Part shown: in pieces, positions 51,052 through 60,869 of the stretch
How positions within the stretch are numbered: the stretch's first letter is position 1
Layout of the letters: every line of letters starts with the position of its first letter
Assembly (NCBI GenBank): GCA_036513315.1
Contig: DATBZF010000056.1
Coordinates: forward strand, 1 to 64,000
From: Roseiarcus sp036513315
GTDB lineage: Bacteria; Pseudomonadota; Alphaproteobacteria; Rhizobiales; Beijerinckiaceae
Reading direction: 5' to 3'
Length of the DNA: 64,000 nt
The notes under the pieces: generated by a model
Told to the model about the DNA's origin: nothing
Seen by the model: the letters and a program-made list of their open reading frames with translations, nothing else
Database searches by the model: none
Program-made: the position numbers and the translations under genes

Positions 51052-52006
51052 AGGGAATTCCCGAGGCTTTGGGCGGGATCGCCTTGCCGATGAAGCCGGC
51101 GAGCAGGATCACCGTCAGCACATAGGGCAGCGCTTCGATCGCCTGCACGGGGACTTCGCCGATGCCGGGGATGACGAAGCCCTGCAGGCGGATCGACAGA
51201 GCGTCGAGGAAGCCGAACAGCAGGCAGGTGGCGAGCGCCGGCATCGGGCGCCATTTGGCGAACACCAGCGCCGCCAGCGCAATGAAGCCCTTGCCGGCGC
51301 TCATGTGCGGCTGGAAATAGGCGGCCTGGGCGACCGACAGATAGACGCCGGCAAGGCCGACAAGAACGCCGCAGATCACCACCGCGCCGTAGCGCAGGGC
51401 GCGCACGGAAATTCCGGCGGTGTCGACGGCGGCGGGATTCTCGCCGACCGCGCGCAGGCGCAGGCCGAAGCGCGTCTTGTAGAGGACCCAATAGGTGATC
51501 GGCGCCAGCGCGAAGGCGGCATAGGTGATGAGATCATGGCCGGAAATCAGGTGCTGGTAGATCGGCCCGAGGATCGGCACGTCGGCGAGGCTCTGCGCGA
51601 ACGGCAGATCGATCGCATTGAACATCGCGGAATCTTCGAGCTGGGGCGTACGGCCGCCCTGGCCCCAGAGCGCATTGCCGACCAGCGCCGTCATGCCATC
51701 GGCGACCATGTTGATCGCCGTGCCCGAGACGATCTGGTTGGCGCGCTGGTCGATCGAGGCGTAGCCATGAATGAGCGAGACGACGATGGTCGAGAAGACG
51801 CCGGCGAGAAGGCCTGCCCAGGCGCTGCCGGTCATGGTGGCGATAGCGGCGCCGGCGAAGGCGCCGGTCAGCATCTTGCCCTCGAGCCCGATGTCGACAA
51901 TGCCCGAGCGCTCCGACCACAGGCCCGCGAGGCAGGCGAGGATCAGAGGCACGGCGAGCCGGATGCCGGAGCCTAAGATCACAATCGTGGCGTCAAAGGC
52001 CTCCAA
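51035..52006 (-). CDS. Nucleoside ABC transporter permease (second)
   Basis: 323 residues with about eight to nine membrane helices, of the BPD_transp_2 family (nucleoside/sugar permeases such as NupQ). ILACLAGLWSERSGIVDIGLEGKMLTGAFAGA and RLRAVGENPAAVDTAGISVRALRYGAVVICGVLVGLAG are the characteristic permease blocks, the second likely contacting the ATPase. It pairs with the permease encoded just upstream. Substrate inferred from the adjacent deaminase and phosphorylases. Confidence 0.9.
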   Translation of the reverse strand: MEAFDATIVILGSGIRLAVPLILACLAGLWSERSGIVDIGLEGKMLTGAFAGAAIATMTGSAWAGLLAGVFSTIVVSLIHGYASIDQRANQIVSGTAINMVADGMTALVGNALWGQGGRTPQLEDSAMFNAIDLPFAQSLADVPILGPIYQHLISGHDLITYAAFALAPITYWVLYKTRFGLRLRAVGENPAAVDTAGISVRALRYGAVVICGVLVGLAGVYLSVAQAAYFQPHMSAGKGFIALAALVFAKWRPMPALATCLLFGFLDALSIRLQGFVIPGIGEVPVQAIEALPYVLTVILLAGFIGKAIPPKASGIPYVKER

Positions 52007-52012
52007 CTTGGC

Positions 52013-53136
52013 TCACCCTCGCTCGGCGGCAGGCGCGCCGGCCGGCCGCGCTGCGAATTTCGCCAGCAGGCTCGCCAGCGGCTTGCGGAACATATGTTCG
52101 AGCGCGCCGGCGAACAACACGACGAGACCCTGGATGACGACGATCATGTCGCGGCTGATTTTCGGCTTGTCGAAGGCGAGTTCGGCGCCGCCCTGATAGA
52201 GCATGCCGAACAATATCGCCGCCAGAACGATTCCCGCCGGATGGGCGCGGCCCATGAGCGCGACTGCGATGCCGACAAAGCCGAAGCCGCCCACATATTC
52301 GAGGATCAGCCGATGCTGCTCGCCGAGGATGACATTGACCGCCAGGCCGCCCGCCAGAGCGCCGGACATCAGCGTGGTGATGATGGTGATGCGCGCCGGC
52401 GATATGCCGCCATAAATGGCGGCGGTCGGATTGGCGCCGACGGTGCGGATTTCAAAGCCGAGACGCGTGCGCCAGATCAGGAACCACATCCAGACCGCGG
52501 CGATCAACGCCAGAAAGAACGACAGGTTGAGCGGCGTCACCGGCCATTTGACGCCGACGGAGAGCAGCAGCGCATGAAGTTGGGGAACCCAGCCGCCGGG
52601 CGGGAAAACATGGGTTTCCGGATTCATCTGGCTGGGCTCGCGCAGCACCCGCACCAGGAGATAGCCCATGAACGCGGAGGCGATGTAATTGAACATGATG
52701 GTCGTGATGACGATATGGCTGTCGCGCTTGGCCTGGAGGTAGCCAGGAATGGCGGCGAAGGCCGCGCCGAACAAGGCGGCAGCGGCGATCGCCACGACCA
52801 TCAGGGTGTAGCCGGGCAGAAAGCCGAGATAGAGGCAGGCGAGCGCCGCGCCAAGGCCCGCCACATAGGCCTGGCCCTCGACGCCGATGTTGAACAGCCC
52901 CGCCTGAAAACAGATCGCGACGGCGAGCCCGGTGAAGATGAAACTGGTGGCGTAATAGAGCGTGAAGCCGATGCCTTCGAGATCGCCGAGCGCGCCGCCG
53001 AGCAGCAGTTTCACCGCTTCGAACGGATTCTCGCCGATCGCGGTGACGACAAGGCCCGAGATGATGAAGGCGGCGCCGACATTGATCAGCGGGATCAGCC
53101 CGACATCGGCCCAGCGGGGAAGTTCGGTGGGGCCGC

Positions 53137-53140
<4 letters not shown>
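52013..53140 (-). CDS. Nucleoside ABC transporter permease (first)
   Basis: 375 residues, eight to ten helices, of the same family and resembling NupP. The blocks ICFQAGLFNIGVEGQAYVAGLGAALAC and FEIRTVGANPTAAIYGGISPARITIITTLMSGALAGGLAV are recognised. An N-terminal first helix, LIPLINVGAAFIISGLVV, is present. The start overlaps the ATPase stop by 4 bases (ATGA) and the stop is 6 bases before the second permease. Confidence 0.9.
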
Positions 53141-54681
<1,541 letters not shown>

Positions 54682-54756
54682 GCAAGCCCCCCAAGGCTCT
54701 GTGGATGGAATGCGTTTCCGATCGCCGAGGGTCTCGCCCCGGTTTTATTCTGAGAA

Positions 54757-54789
54757 GCGCCCCCGCGGCACATCGGGCCGCGGGGGCGC
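54757..54789 (-). promoter_or_regulatory. Intercistronic hairpin after the nucleoside binding-protein gene
   Basis: A perfect 13-bp stem, GCGCCCCCGCGGC, with a 7-base loop, lies 20 bases after the stop of the binding-protein gene and 75 bases before the ATPase gene. The minus-strand bases after it (TTCTCAG) are a poor U-run, so it is more likely a partial terminator or an RNA-stabilising structure that keeps binding protein in excess over the membrane parts. Confidence 0.7.
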
Positions 54790-54809
54790 GTTCGTTCAAC
54801 CGCCGCGGC

Positions 54810-55826
54810 TCAGATCGGGCACTTGTTGTCGGACATATAATCGTGGATCTGGATCTTGCCGGCGACAATGTCGGCGGAAGCCGCGTCGACCGCCTTCTGG
54901 GTATCCGGGGTGATCAGCGCCTTGTTGTTGTCGTCGACCGCGTAACCGACGCCGCCTTCCTTGATGCCGAATACATTGAAGCCGGCCTTCCAGGACCCTT
55001 CCTTGGCGGTGTTGAAGAAATTATAGGTGGCGACATCGACGCGCTTCAACATCGAGGTCAGCACTTTGCCGGGGAACAGGCCGTTCTGATTGGAATCGAC
55101 GCCAATGCCGAGCTTGCCGGCGTCGGCGGCGGCCTTCAGCACGCCCTGGCCGGTAGCGCCCGCGGCGGCGTAGACGACATCCGCGCCGCGGCCGATCTGC
55201 GATTTGGCGAGTTCGCCGCCCTTGACCGGATCGTTCCAGGCCGCCGGCGTCGTGCCCGTCATATTGGCGAACACTTCGTCCTTGGCGTTGACGTATTTCA
55301 CGCCCTGGGCGTAGCCGCATTCAAATTGCGAAATCAGTGGAATGTCCATGCCGCCGACAAAGCCGACCTTGCCCGTCTTCGACGTTTTGGCGGCGATCAC
55401 GCCGACCAGGAACGAACCTTCCTGCGCCTTGAACAGCATGGACTGAACGTTGGGCTTGTCGACCACCATGTCGATGATGCCGAATTTGGTGTCCGGGAAT
55501 TCGGCGGCGACCTTGTCAAGCGCCGACGCCCAGGCGAAGCCGACGGTCAGGATCGGGCTGAAACCGTCCTTGGCGAATTTGCGCAAGTCCTGCTCGCGCT
55601 GCGCATCGTTCTGGATTTCGAGATCGCGAAATTCGATGCCGGTGTCCTTCTTGAATTTCAGCGCGCCGTTATAAACGCCTTCGTTGAAGGATTTGTCGAA
55701 CTTGCCGCCGAGGTCATAAATGACGGCCGGCTTGATGTCCGCGGCCAGGGCGCTCGATGCCAGGAGCGCCAGACCAAACGCCGCGCTCATTCCCGAAGCC
55801 AGATACGCTGATTTCCAACTGATCAT
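54810..55826 (-). CDS. BMP-family nucleoside-binding periplasmic protein
   Basis: 338 residues. A signal peptide (MISWKSAYLASGMSAAFGLALLASSALA) precedes ADIKPAVIYDLGGKFDKSFNEGVYNGALKF, the BMP/PnrA signature. FGIIDMVVDKPNVQSMLFKAQEGSFLVGVIAA and GIGVDSNQNGLFPGKVLTSMLKRVDVATY are further family blocks. It captures nucleosides for the ABC importer encoded downstream. No lipobox cysteine is seen, so it should be free in the periplasm. GGGGGA lies before the ATG. First gene of the operon. Confidence 0.92.
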   Translation of the reverse strand: MISWKSAYLASGMSAAFGLALLASSALAADIKPAVIYDLGGKFDKSFNEGVYNGALKFKKDTGIEFRDLEIQNDAQREQDLRKFAKDGFSPILTVGFAWASALDKVAAEFPDTKFGIIDMVVDKPNVQSMLFKAQEGSFLVGVIAAKTSKTGKVGFVGGMDIPLISQFECGYAQGVKYVNAKDEVFANMTGTTPAAWNDPVKGGELAKSQIGRGADVVYAAAGATGQGVLKAAADAGKLGIGVDSNQNGLFPGKVLTSMLKRVDVATYNFFNTAKEGSWKAGFNVFGIKEGGVGYAVDDNNKALITPDTQKAVDAASADIVAGKIQIHDYMSDNKCPI

Positions 55827-55914
55827 GCCATCCCCCGATTCCTGTATTGTCGACCGCGCATTGCAATAAGAATGCCAAACAACGCCGCGCAGTTAAACGG
55901 CCTGGCGAGAAGTC

Positions 55915-55930
55915 TTGACCAATTGGTCAA
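55915..55930. promoter_or_regulatory. Perfect 16-bp palindrome, candidate operator of the nucleoside operon
   Basis: TTGACCAATTGGTCAA is fully self-complementary and lies 89 bases upstream of the binding-protein start. It is the only such palindrome in the 200-base spacer to prs. Size and symmetry suit a dimeric repressor, for example of the GntR family. No regulator gene is adjacent. Confidence 0.6.
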
Positions 55931-56026
55931 AACGATTGCTTGGCTCCCCGGCGAAGTCAAGCGAATTTGTCGAACCTTCGTCGCGATTTGGAGCCGCCGT
56001 CCGCGCGCCGACGAAGAATGAAATTG

Positions 56027-56971
56027 TCAGTCAAATAGAACCGACACGCTTTCCTCCTTGGCGATGCGGGCGATCGCCTCGCCAATCAGCGGCGCGATCG
56101 AAATGACGCGGATGTTCCGCGCCACGCGCACCGCCTCGGTCGGCGCGATCGTGTCGGTCAGCACCAGCTCTTTCAGCTTGGACGCGGCGATACGGGCGAC
56201 GGCGCCGCCCGACAGAACGCCATGGGTGATATAGGCGGAGACGCTCAACGCGCCCTTGTCGAGCAGCGCGTCGGCCGCGTTGCATAAAGTGCCGCCGGAA
56301 TCGACGATATCGTCGAGCAGGATGCAGTGACGATTGCGCACATCGCCGATGATGTTCATCACTTCGGACTCGCCGGCGCGCTCGCGTCTCTTGTCGACGA
56401 TGGCGAGCGGCGCATCGAGGCGTTTGGCGAGGGCGCGCGCGCGCACCACGCCGCCAACGTCGGGCGACACCACCATCATTTCGGCGACCGCCTCACGCGC
56501 CTGAATGTCGCGCACCATGGTCGGCGCGGAAAACAGATTGTCGGTCGGGATATCGAAAAAGCCCTGGATCTGGCCGGCGTGGAGATCGACGGTGAGGACG
56601 CGGTCGGCGCCGGCGCGGGTGATCAGATTGGCGACGAGCTTGGCGGAGATCGGCGAGCGCGGCCCGGGTTTGCGATCCTGACGGGCGTAGCCGAAATAGG
56701 GCATGACGGCGGTGATGCGCTGCGCCGAGGCGCGCCGCAGCGCGTCGATCATGATCAGCAGCTCCATCAGATTGTCATTGGTCGGATAGGAGGTCGACTG
56801 GATGATGAACGTGTCGCGGCCGCGCACGTTTTCCAGGATTTCCACGAATATTTCGAGATCAGCGAAACGGCGCACGTGGCATTTGGTGAGCGGTTCGCCG
56901 AGATAGGCGGCGATCGCTTCGGCGATGGGGCCGTTTGAATTGCCCGCCAGTATTTTCATCGCGCCGATCAT
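56027..56971 (-). CDS. prs: Ribose-phosphate pyrophosphokinase
   Basis: 314 residues, full length. It makes PRPP from ribose-5-phosphate and ATP. Motifs: KILAGNSNGPIAEAIAAYL, RFADLEIFVEILENVRGRD, MPYFGYARQDRKPGPRSPI and the PRPP-binding CILLDDIVDSGGTLCNAADAL. The ATG at 56971 has GGGGA upstream and adds MIGA; the second ATG at 56959 matches the family consensus start. It lies upstream of the nucleoside operon on the same strand, but with a 200-base spacer and its own likely control. Confidence 0.96.
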   Translation of the reverse strand: MIGAMKILAGNSNGPIAEAIAAYLGEPLTKCHVRRFADLEIFVEILENVRGRDTFIIQSTSYPTNDNLMELLIMIDALRRASAQRITAVMPYFGYARQDRKPGPRSPISAKLVANLITRAGADRVLTVDLHAGQIQGFFDIPTDNLFSAPTMVRDIQAREAVAEMMVVSPDVGGVVRARALAKRLDAPLAIVDKRRERAGESEVMNIIGDVRNRHCILLDDIVDSGGTLCNAADALLDKGALSVSAYITHGVLSGGAVARIAASKLKELVLTDTIAPTEAVRVARNIRVISIAPLIGEAIARIAKEESVSVLFD

Positions 56972-57078
56972 TCAGGAAATCCCCAGCCAGCAATCGCCGT
57001 TCATCGAGACAAAAGCGTCATAGCAGCCGGGTCGGCGGCAAACAACATTTCAGGACAGAGGCTCGCAACGCAGGCGCT

Positions 57079-57714
57079 TCAATTGACCGGCGCATAGCCC
57101 AGGGGCTTTGCTTCCGACACGGTCAGCGGCTGCGTCGCCGCCGCCGGCGCGCGCACGGCGGCGATCGCCTCGGGCGTATTGGACAGGAATGCGGCGAGAT
57201 CGTCGGCGCTTTTGGCGGCAATACTGGCCAGAGCCGCCTCGCCCACGATGCGCCAGGGATCGGCGCCGTCGCCCTTCACCTCGATGGCGTCGTCGACGCG
57301 CTGGGTGCGTTGTTTGTCCTTGTTGAAAACGTCCCAGACGTAATCCACCTCGGCTCCATCGGCCGTTTGAGAGGCCGAGAGATAGCCGCGCACGAGATAG
57401 CGCGCCTTTTTCGCATCGGCGATGACGATGTCATGCGCCGCCGCTTCCCGCGCCATGATTTGCGAAAAACTGGCTGAAATCGCCGCCGGCGGACCATCGA
57501 CCGAGACGAAAGCGACGCTGGCGCCGGCGAGACTGACGTCCGGGCGGCGCGTGAATTGCGCATGCGCTTCTGGTTTCGGCGCAAGCTCGGCCGCCGTTTC
57601 GACGCAGCCGGAAAGCAGGACGGCCGATCCTAGCGCCGCGAAAGCCGCGCCAGCGCGCCGACCACGATGGGCTGGAAGAAAAAGCGCCAACACAAAAGCC
57701 TTAATTTTCACCAA
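57079..57714 (-). CDS. Putative lipoprotein of unknown function
   Basis: 211 residues. The N-terminus is basic and hydrophobic, and ends in the lipobox LLSGC with the acylated cysteine at residue 37. The mature part has the conserved-looking blocks RRPDVSLAGASVAFVSVDGPPAAISASFSQIMAREAAAHDIVIAD and YLVRGYLSASQTADGAEVDYVWDVFNKDKQRTQRVDDAI, and an Ala- and Pro-rich tail. Similar lipoproteins are, as I recall, common in Hyphomicrobiales, but no function is known. It follows the M24-fold gene by 18 bases on the same strand. Confidence 0.75.
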   Translation of the reverse strand: MVKIKAFVLALFLPAHRGRRAGAAFAALGSAVLLSGCVETAAELAPKPEAHAQFTRRPDVSLAGASVAFVSVDGPPAAISASFSQIMAREAAAHDIVIADAKKARYLVRGYLSASQTADGAEVDYVWDVFNKDKQRTQRVDDAIEVKGDGADPWRIVGEAALASIAAKSADDLAAFLSNTPEAIAAVRAPAAATQPLTVSEAKPLGYAPVN

Positions 57715-57732
57715 ACGATCAAACAGCTACCC

Positions 57733-58881
57733 CTATTTCACGATCAGGTCCAGATCGGGGGCGTTGATCGGCTCGGCGCGCTCGGCGCCGATGAGCGAGG
57801 TTCGCCCCAGGCACATCGCCGTCCGGCTGTCGCTGTCCATCAGGATCATGTGCAGGAAATAGACCTGCGACGGGGCGAGGATGAATTCATTGCCCTCATA
57901 AAACATCGGCGAATCCATCCAGGACGGCGTGAATTTGGCGCCGAGCGCATAGCCACAAGCGTTGAGCCGATGACGAGACAGGCCATGCGCGTCAAGGACG
58001 CGGGCATGCGCAGAGAAGACGTCGCCGGCGGTGCGGCCCGGGCGCAGCTCCGCCTCGCAGGCGTCCAGCGCCGCGCGCGCGGCTTCATGATAGGCGCGAT
58101 GCAGCGCGCTGGCGCGCCCGACGATGTGGGTGCGCATGATCGCGGCGTGATAATGGCGATAGACGCCGGCGAATTCGAGCGTGAGCTGATCGATTTCGTC
58201 GAGCTTTCGCCGCCCGGTCTTATAGCGGCACAGCAGCGCATCGGCGCCCGAGCCGATGATGAATTCATTGCCGGGATAATCGCCCCCGCCGGCGAATATC
58301 TCATTGTGCATCGCCGCCAGGATCGCCCCTTCGTCGACGCCGGCGGCGGTCCGCTCGATCGCCGCGCGGTCGGCAAGATCGGAGAGCCGCGCCGCCTCGC
58401 GCACGAAGGCGATCTCGGCGTCCGATTTCGTCACCCGCAATTGCGCCACGAGCCGGGAGGCGTCGACGAGTGTCGCCAGGCCGTCGAGCGCGCGTTCGAG
58501 CGCCAGGCCGTTGGCATGGGTGAGGCCATAGCTGTCGTTTTCAACGCCGAGCCGGCCGCGGACGCCGAGGTCCTCGAGCATCGTCCCGAGATCGCGGGCC
58601 GGATCGGCGTCGGCGCCGTCCCTCCAGATGCGAATGTCCGAAATGTCGGACGTATGTTGCGCCTGCCGCAAATCCGCCGAGCGCGTCAGCAACGCGCTGC
58701 GGCCGTCGGCGCCAAAATAGAGGCATTGAAAGAAGCAGAAGCCGAATGTGTCGTAGCCCGTCAGCCAGAACAGGCTTTCCTGGGCGAACAGCAGCATGCC
58801 GTCGAGGCCCCGCTCCGCCATCGCCGACTGGAGACGTTTTTTGCGCGCCGACATTTCGTCGGCTGAGAAATGGACGGGCAC
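57733..58881 (-). CDS. M24-fold peptidase-like hydrolase (creatinase/ectoine hydrolase type)
   Basis: 382 residues with an N-terminal creatinase domain (FLTGYDTFGFCFFQCLYFGADG-like block at about 37-60) and a C-terminal pita-bread domain (about 160-370). GRTAGDVFSAHARVLDAHGL and RLNACGYALGAKFTPSWMD recall ectoine hydrolase (DoeA). The usual metal aspartates of Xaa-Pro peptidases are missing: LTLEFAGVYRHYHAAIMRT has Glu and Ala in their places. A metal-independent hydrolase of a small amide is therefore more likely than a peptidase. It precedes the lipoprotein gene and diverges from the ClC gene. Confidence 0.82.
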   Translation of the reverse strand: MPVHFSADEMSARKKRLQSAMAERGLDGMLLFAQESLFWLTGYDTFGFCFFQCLYFGADGRSALLTRSADLRQAQHTSDISDIRIWRDGADADPARDLGTMLEDLGVRGRLGVENDSYGLTHANGLALERALDGLATLVDASRLVAQLRVTKSDAEIAFVREAARLSDLADRAAIERTAAGVDEGAILAAMHNEIFAGGGDYPGNEFIIGSGADALLCRYKTGRRKLDEIDQLTLEFAGVYRHYHAAIMRTHIVGRASALHRAYHEAARAALDACEAELRPGRTAGDVFSAHARVLDAHGLSRHRLNACGYALGAKFTPSWMDSPMFYEGNEFILAPSQVYFLHMILMDSDSRTAMCLGRTSLIGAERAEPINAPDLDLIVK

Positions 58882-58940
58882 GATGCCTCTTTGTTAAATA
58901 AAAATGAGCAGGATTGGTCGTTCGACATCTGGCATAGACG

Positions 58941-60824
58941 ATGCCGATCGTCAAAATCGCCCGGTCATGGGAGCGCGCCGCGATTTCGAAGGAGACAACG
59001 ATCTTCCAGCGCTTGCAACGCCCTGGACGGCAAGCGTCCTCCGGCATAGCGGCGAGTGCGCCGCCGCCGCGCGCATGGCAATTGGACCGATCCTTTCCGC
59101 TGTGGATGCGAGCGTTCGTGCGCGGACGCGAAAGCGGATTGCTGGCGATCGCCGCCATCATCGGCGCGCTCAGCGGCCTTATTGTCGCGGCGATGAGCGC
59201 GGCCTCGCAGAAAATGCACGAAATTCTCTTCCAGATCCCCAATGCCGCGTTTCTCAGCATCTCCGCCGTCCAGCAGTCCTGGCGCATCATCGTCATTCCG
59301 GTCGCCGGCGGCGCAATCCTCGCCATTCTCGGGCTGTGGGCGAAGGAAAGGTTCCGCGGCCGGCTCGCCGACGCGATCGAGGCCAATGCGCTGCATGGCG
59401 GCCGGCTGTCGACGCGGGGAAGCCTGTATATCAGCCTGCAGACGCTGATTTCCAACGGGTTTGGCGCCTCGGTCGGATTGGAGGCCGCCTATACCCAGAT
59501 GTGCGGCATGATCGCCTCGCTCATCGGGCGCGGGCTTGGCGCGCGCCGCGTCGACATGCGGCTGCTGGTCGGCTGCGGCGCGGCGGGCGCGATCGCCGCC
59601 GCCTTCGATGCGCCGCTCGCCGGCGCCTTCTACGCCTTCGAGGCGGTGCTGGGCGCCTATAGCGTTTCCTCGCTGATGCCGGTTGCGATCAGCGCGGTGC
59701 TGGCGACCGCGGTCGCCGACCGGCTGCTGGTTCACAAACCGGTGCTCGGCCAGGCGCTTGCCGCGATAGCGACCCCGACGCTGGCCGCGCACGCCATCGT
59801 CATCGCCTTCGGCGCCGCGGCGGCGAGCGTCGTGCTGATGGAAGGCGTGGCTTTGGTCGAGCGCGCCTTTGAGAAGCTGTCGTGTCCCAAAAACCTCCGC
59901 CCGCTCGCCGGCGGCCTGCTGGTCGGCGGCCTCGGGCTGCTCGGACCGGAAGCGCTCGGCGCCGGCCATGGCGCGCGCGCCATGGTTTTGACGAGCAATC
60001 TGATGGTGACGCAGCTCCTCTTCATCCTCGCGCTGAAGGGACTCGCCTCCGCGATTTCGCTTGGCGCGGGATTTCGCGGCGGCCTTTTTTTCGCGTCGCT
60101 GCTGATCGGAGCGTTGGTCGGCCGCCTCTATGGCGAAAGCCTCGACGCGCTTTCGCCCCTGATGGCGGTCGATCCGACGCTGCTGTCGATCCTCGGCATG
60201 GCCGCCGTCGGGGCCGGCATTATCGGCGCCCCGCTGGCGATGACCTTTCTGGCGCTCGAGGCGACGGCGGATCTTCGCATCATGGTGGCGGCCTTGCTCG
60301 CCAGCGCGCTCAGCGGCCTGATCGTGCGCGAGACTTTCGGCTATTCCTTCGCCACCTGGCGCTTCCATCTGCGCGGCGAGGCGATTCGCGGCCCCCAGGA
60401 CGTCGGCTGGGTGCGCGATCTCAAAGTGGCGCGGTTGATGCGCAAGGATTTCCGTGTGGTCGCCGCCGATCGCACGATTGGGGCCGCCCGCATCCTGTTT
60501 CCCGTCGGAATCGCCAAGGAATTGTTCCTCACCGACGCCAACGAGGCCTATGTCGGCGTCGTGCTGGTCAGCGATCTGCATGCAGTGGAATCGGAAGATG
60601 CCGCGACGGTGGATTCGCTCGCGCATTGGGGCGAGGATTTTCTCCTTCCCCAATCGACGATTCGCGCCGCCCTCGACCTGTTCGAAAAAAGCGAGGCCGA
60701 CGTGCTTCCCGTCCTCGCCGACGCGCAATCGCGCCGGATCGTCGGGCGATTGTCGGAAGCCCATGCCTTGCGCGAATATGGCCGCGAACTCGAGAAGCGC
60801 AATCGCGAGCTGATCACCCGCTGA
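58941..60824 (+). CDS. ClC-family chloride channel/transporter with C-terminal CBS domains
   Basis: 627 residues. Ten or more membrane helices span about 65-455. The gating glutamate is kept in SNGFGASVGLEAAYTQ, but the following proline of the GxEGP motif is Ala. The third selectivity block reads GAGFRGGLFFASLLIGALVG, with no proline after GxF. The soluble C-terminus (about 485-620) holds a CBS pair (VARLMRKDFRVVAADRTIGAAR; LPQSTIRAALDLFEKSEADVLPVLAD). The substrate, chloride, fluoride or another anion, is uncertain because of the altered motifs. The first 55 residues are a basic extension. Confidence 0.88.
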   Translation: MPIVKIARSWERAAISKETTIFQRLQRPGRQASSGIAASAPPPRAWQLDRSFPLWMRAFVRGRESGLLAIAAIIGALSGLIVAAMSAASQKMHEILFQIPNAAFLSISAVQQSWRIIVIPVAGGAILAILGLWAKERFRGRLADAIEANALHGGRLSTRGSLYISLQTLISNGFGASVGLEAAYTQMCGMIASLIGRGLGARRVDMRLLVGCGAAGAIAAAFDAPLAGAFYAFEAVLGAYSVSSLMPVAISAVLATAVADRLLVHKPVLGQALAAIATPTLAAHAIVIAFGAAAASVVLMEGVALVERAFEKLSCPKNLRPLAGGLLVGGLGLLGPEALGAGHGARAMVLTSNLMVTQLLFILALKGLASAISLGAGFRGGLFFASLLIGALVGRLYGESLDALSPLMAVDPTLLSILGMAAVGAGIIGAPLAMTFLALEATADLRIMVAALLASALSGLIVRETFGYSFATWRFHLRGEAIRGPQDVGWVRDLKVARLMRKDFRVVAADRTIGAARILFPVGIAKELFLTDANEAYVGVVLVSDLHAVESEDAATVDSLAHWGEDFLLPQSTIRAALDLFEKSEADVLPVLADAQSRRIVGRLSEAHALREYGRELEKRNRELITR

Positions 60825-60869
60825 AACCAGCTTTTCAAAGCGCGCTTCAGCGCCTAAATCAGCGCTATC

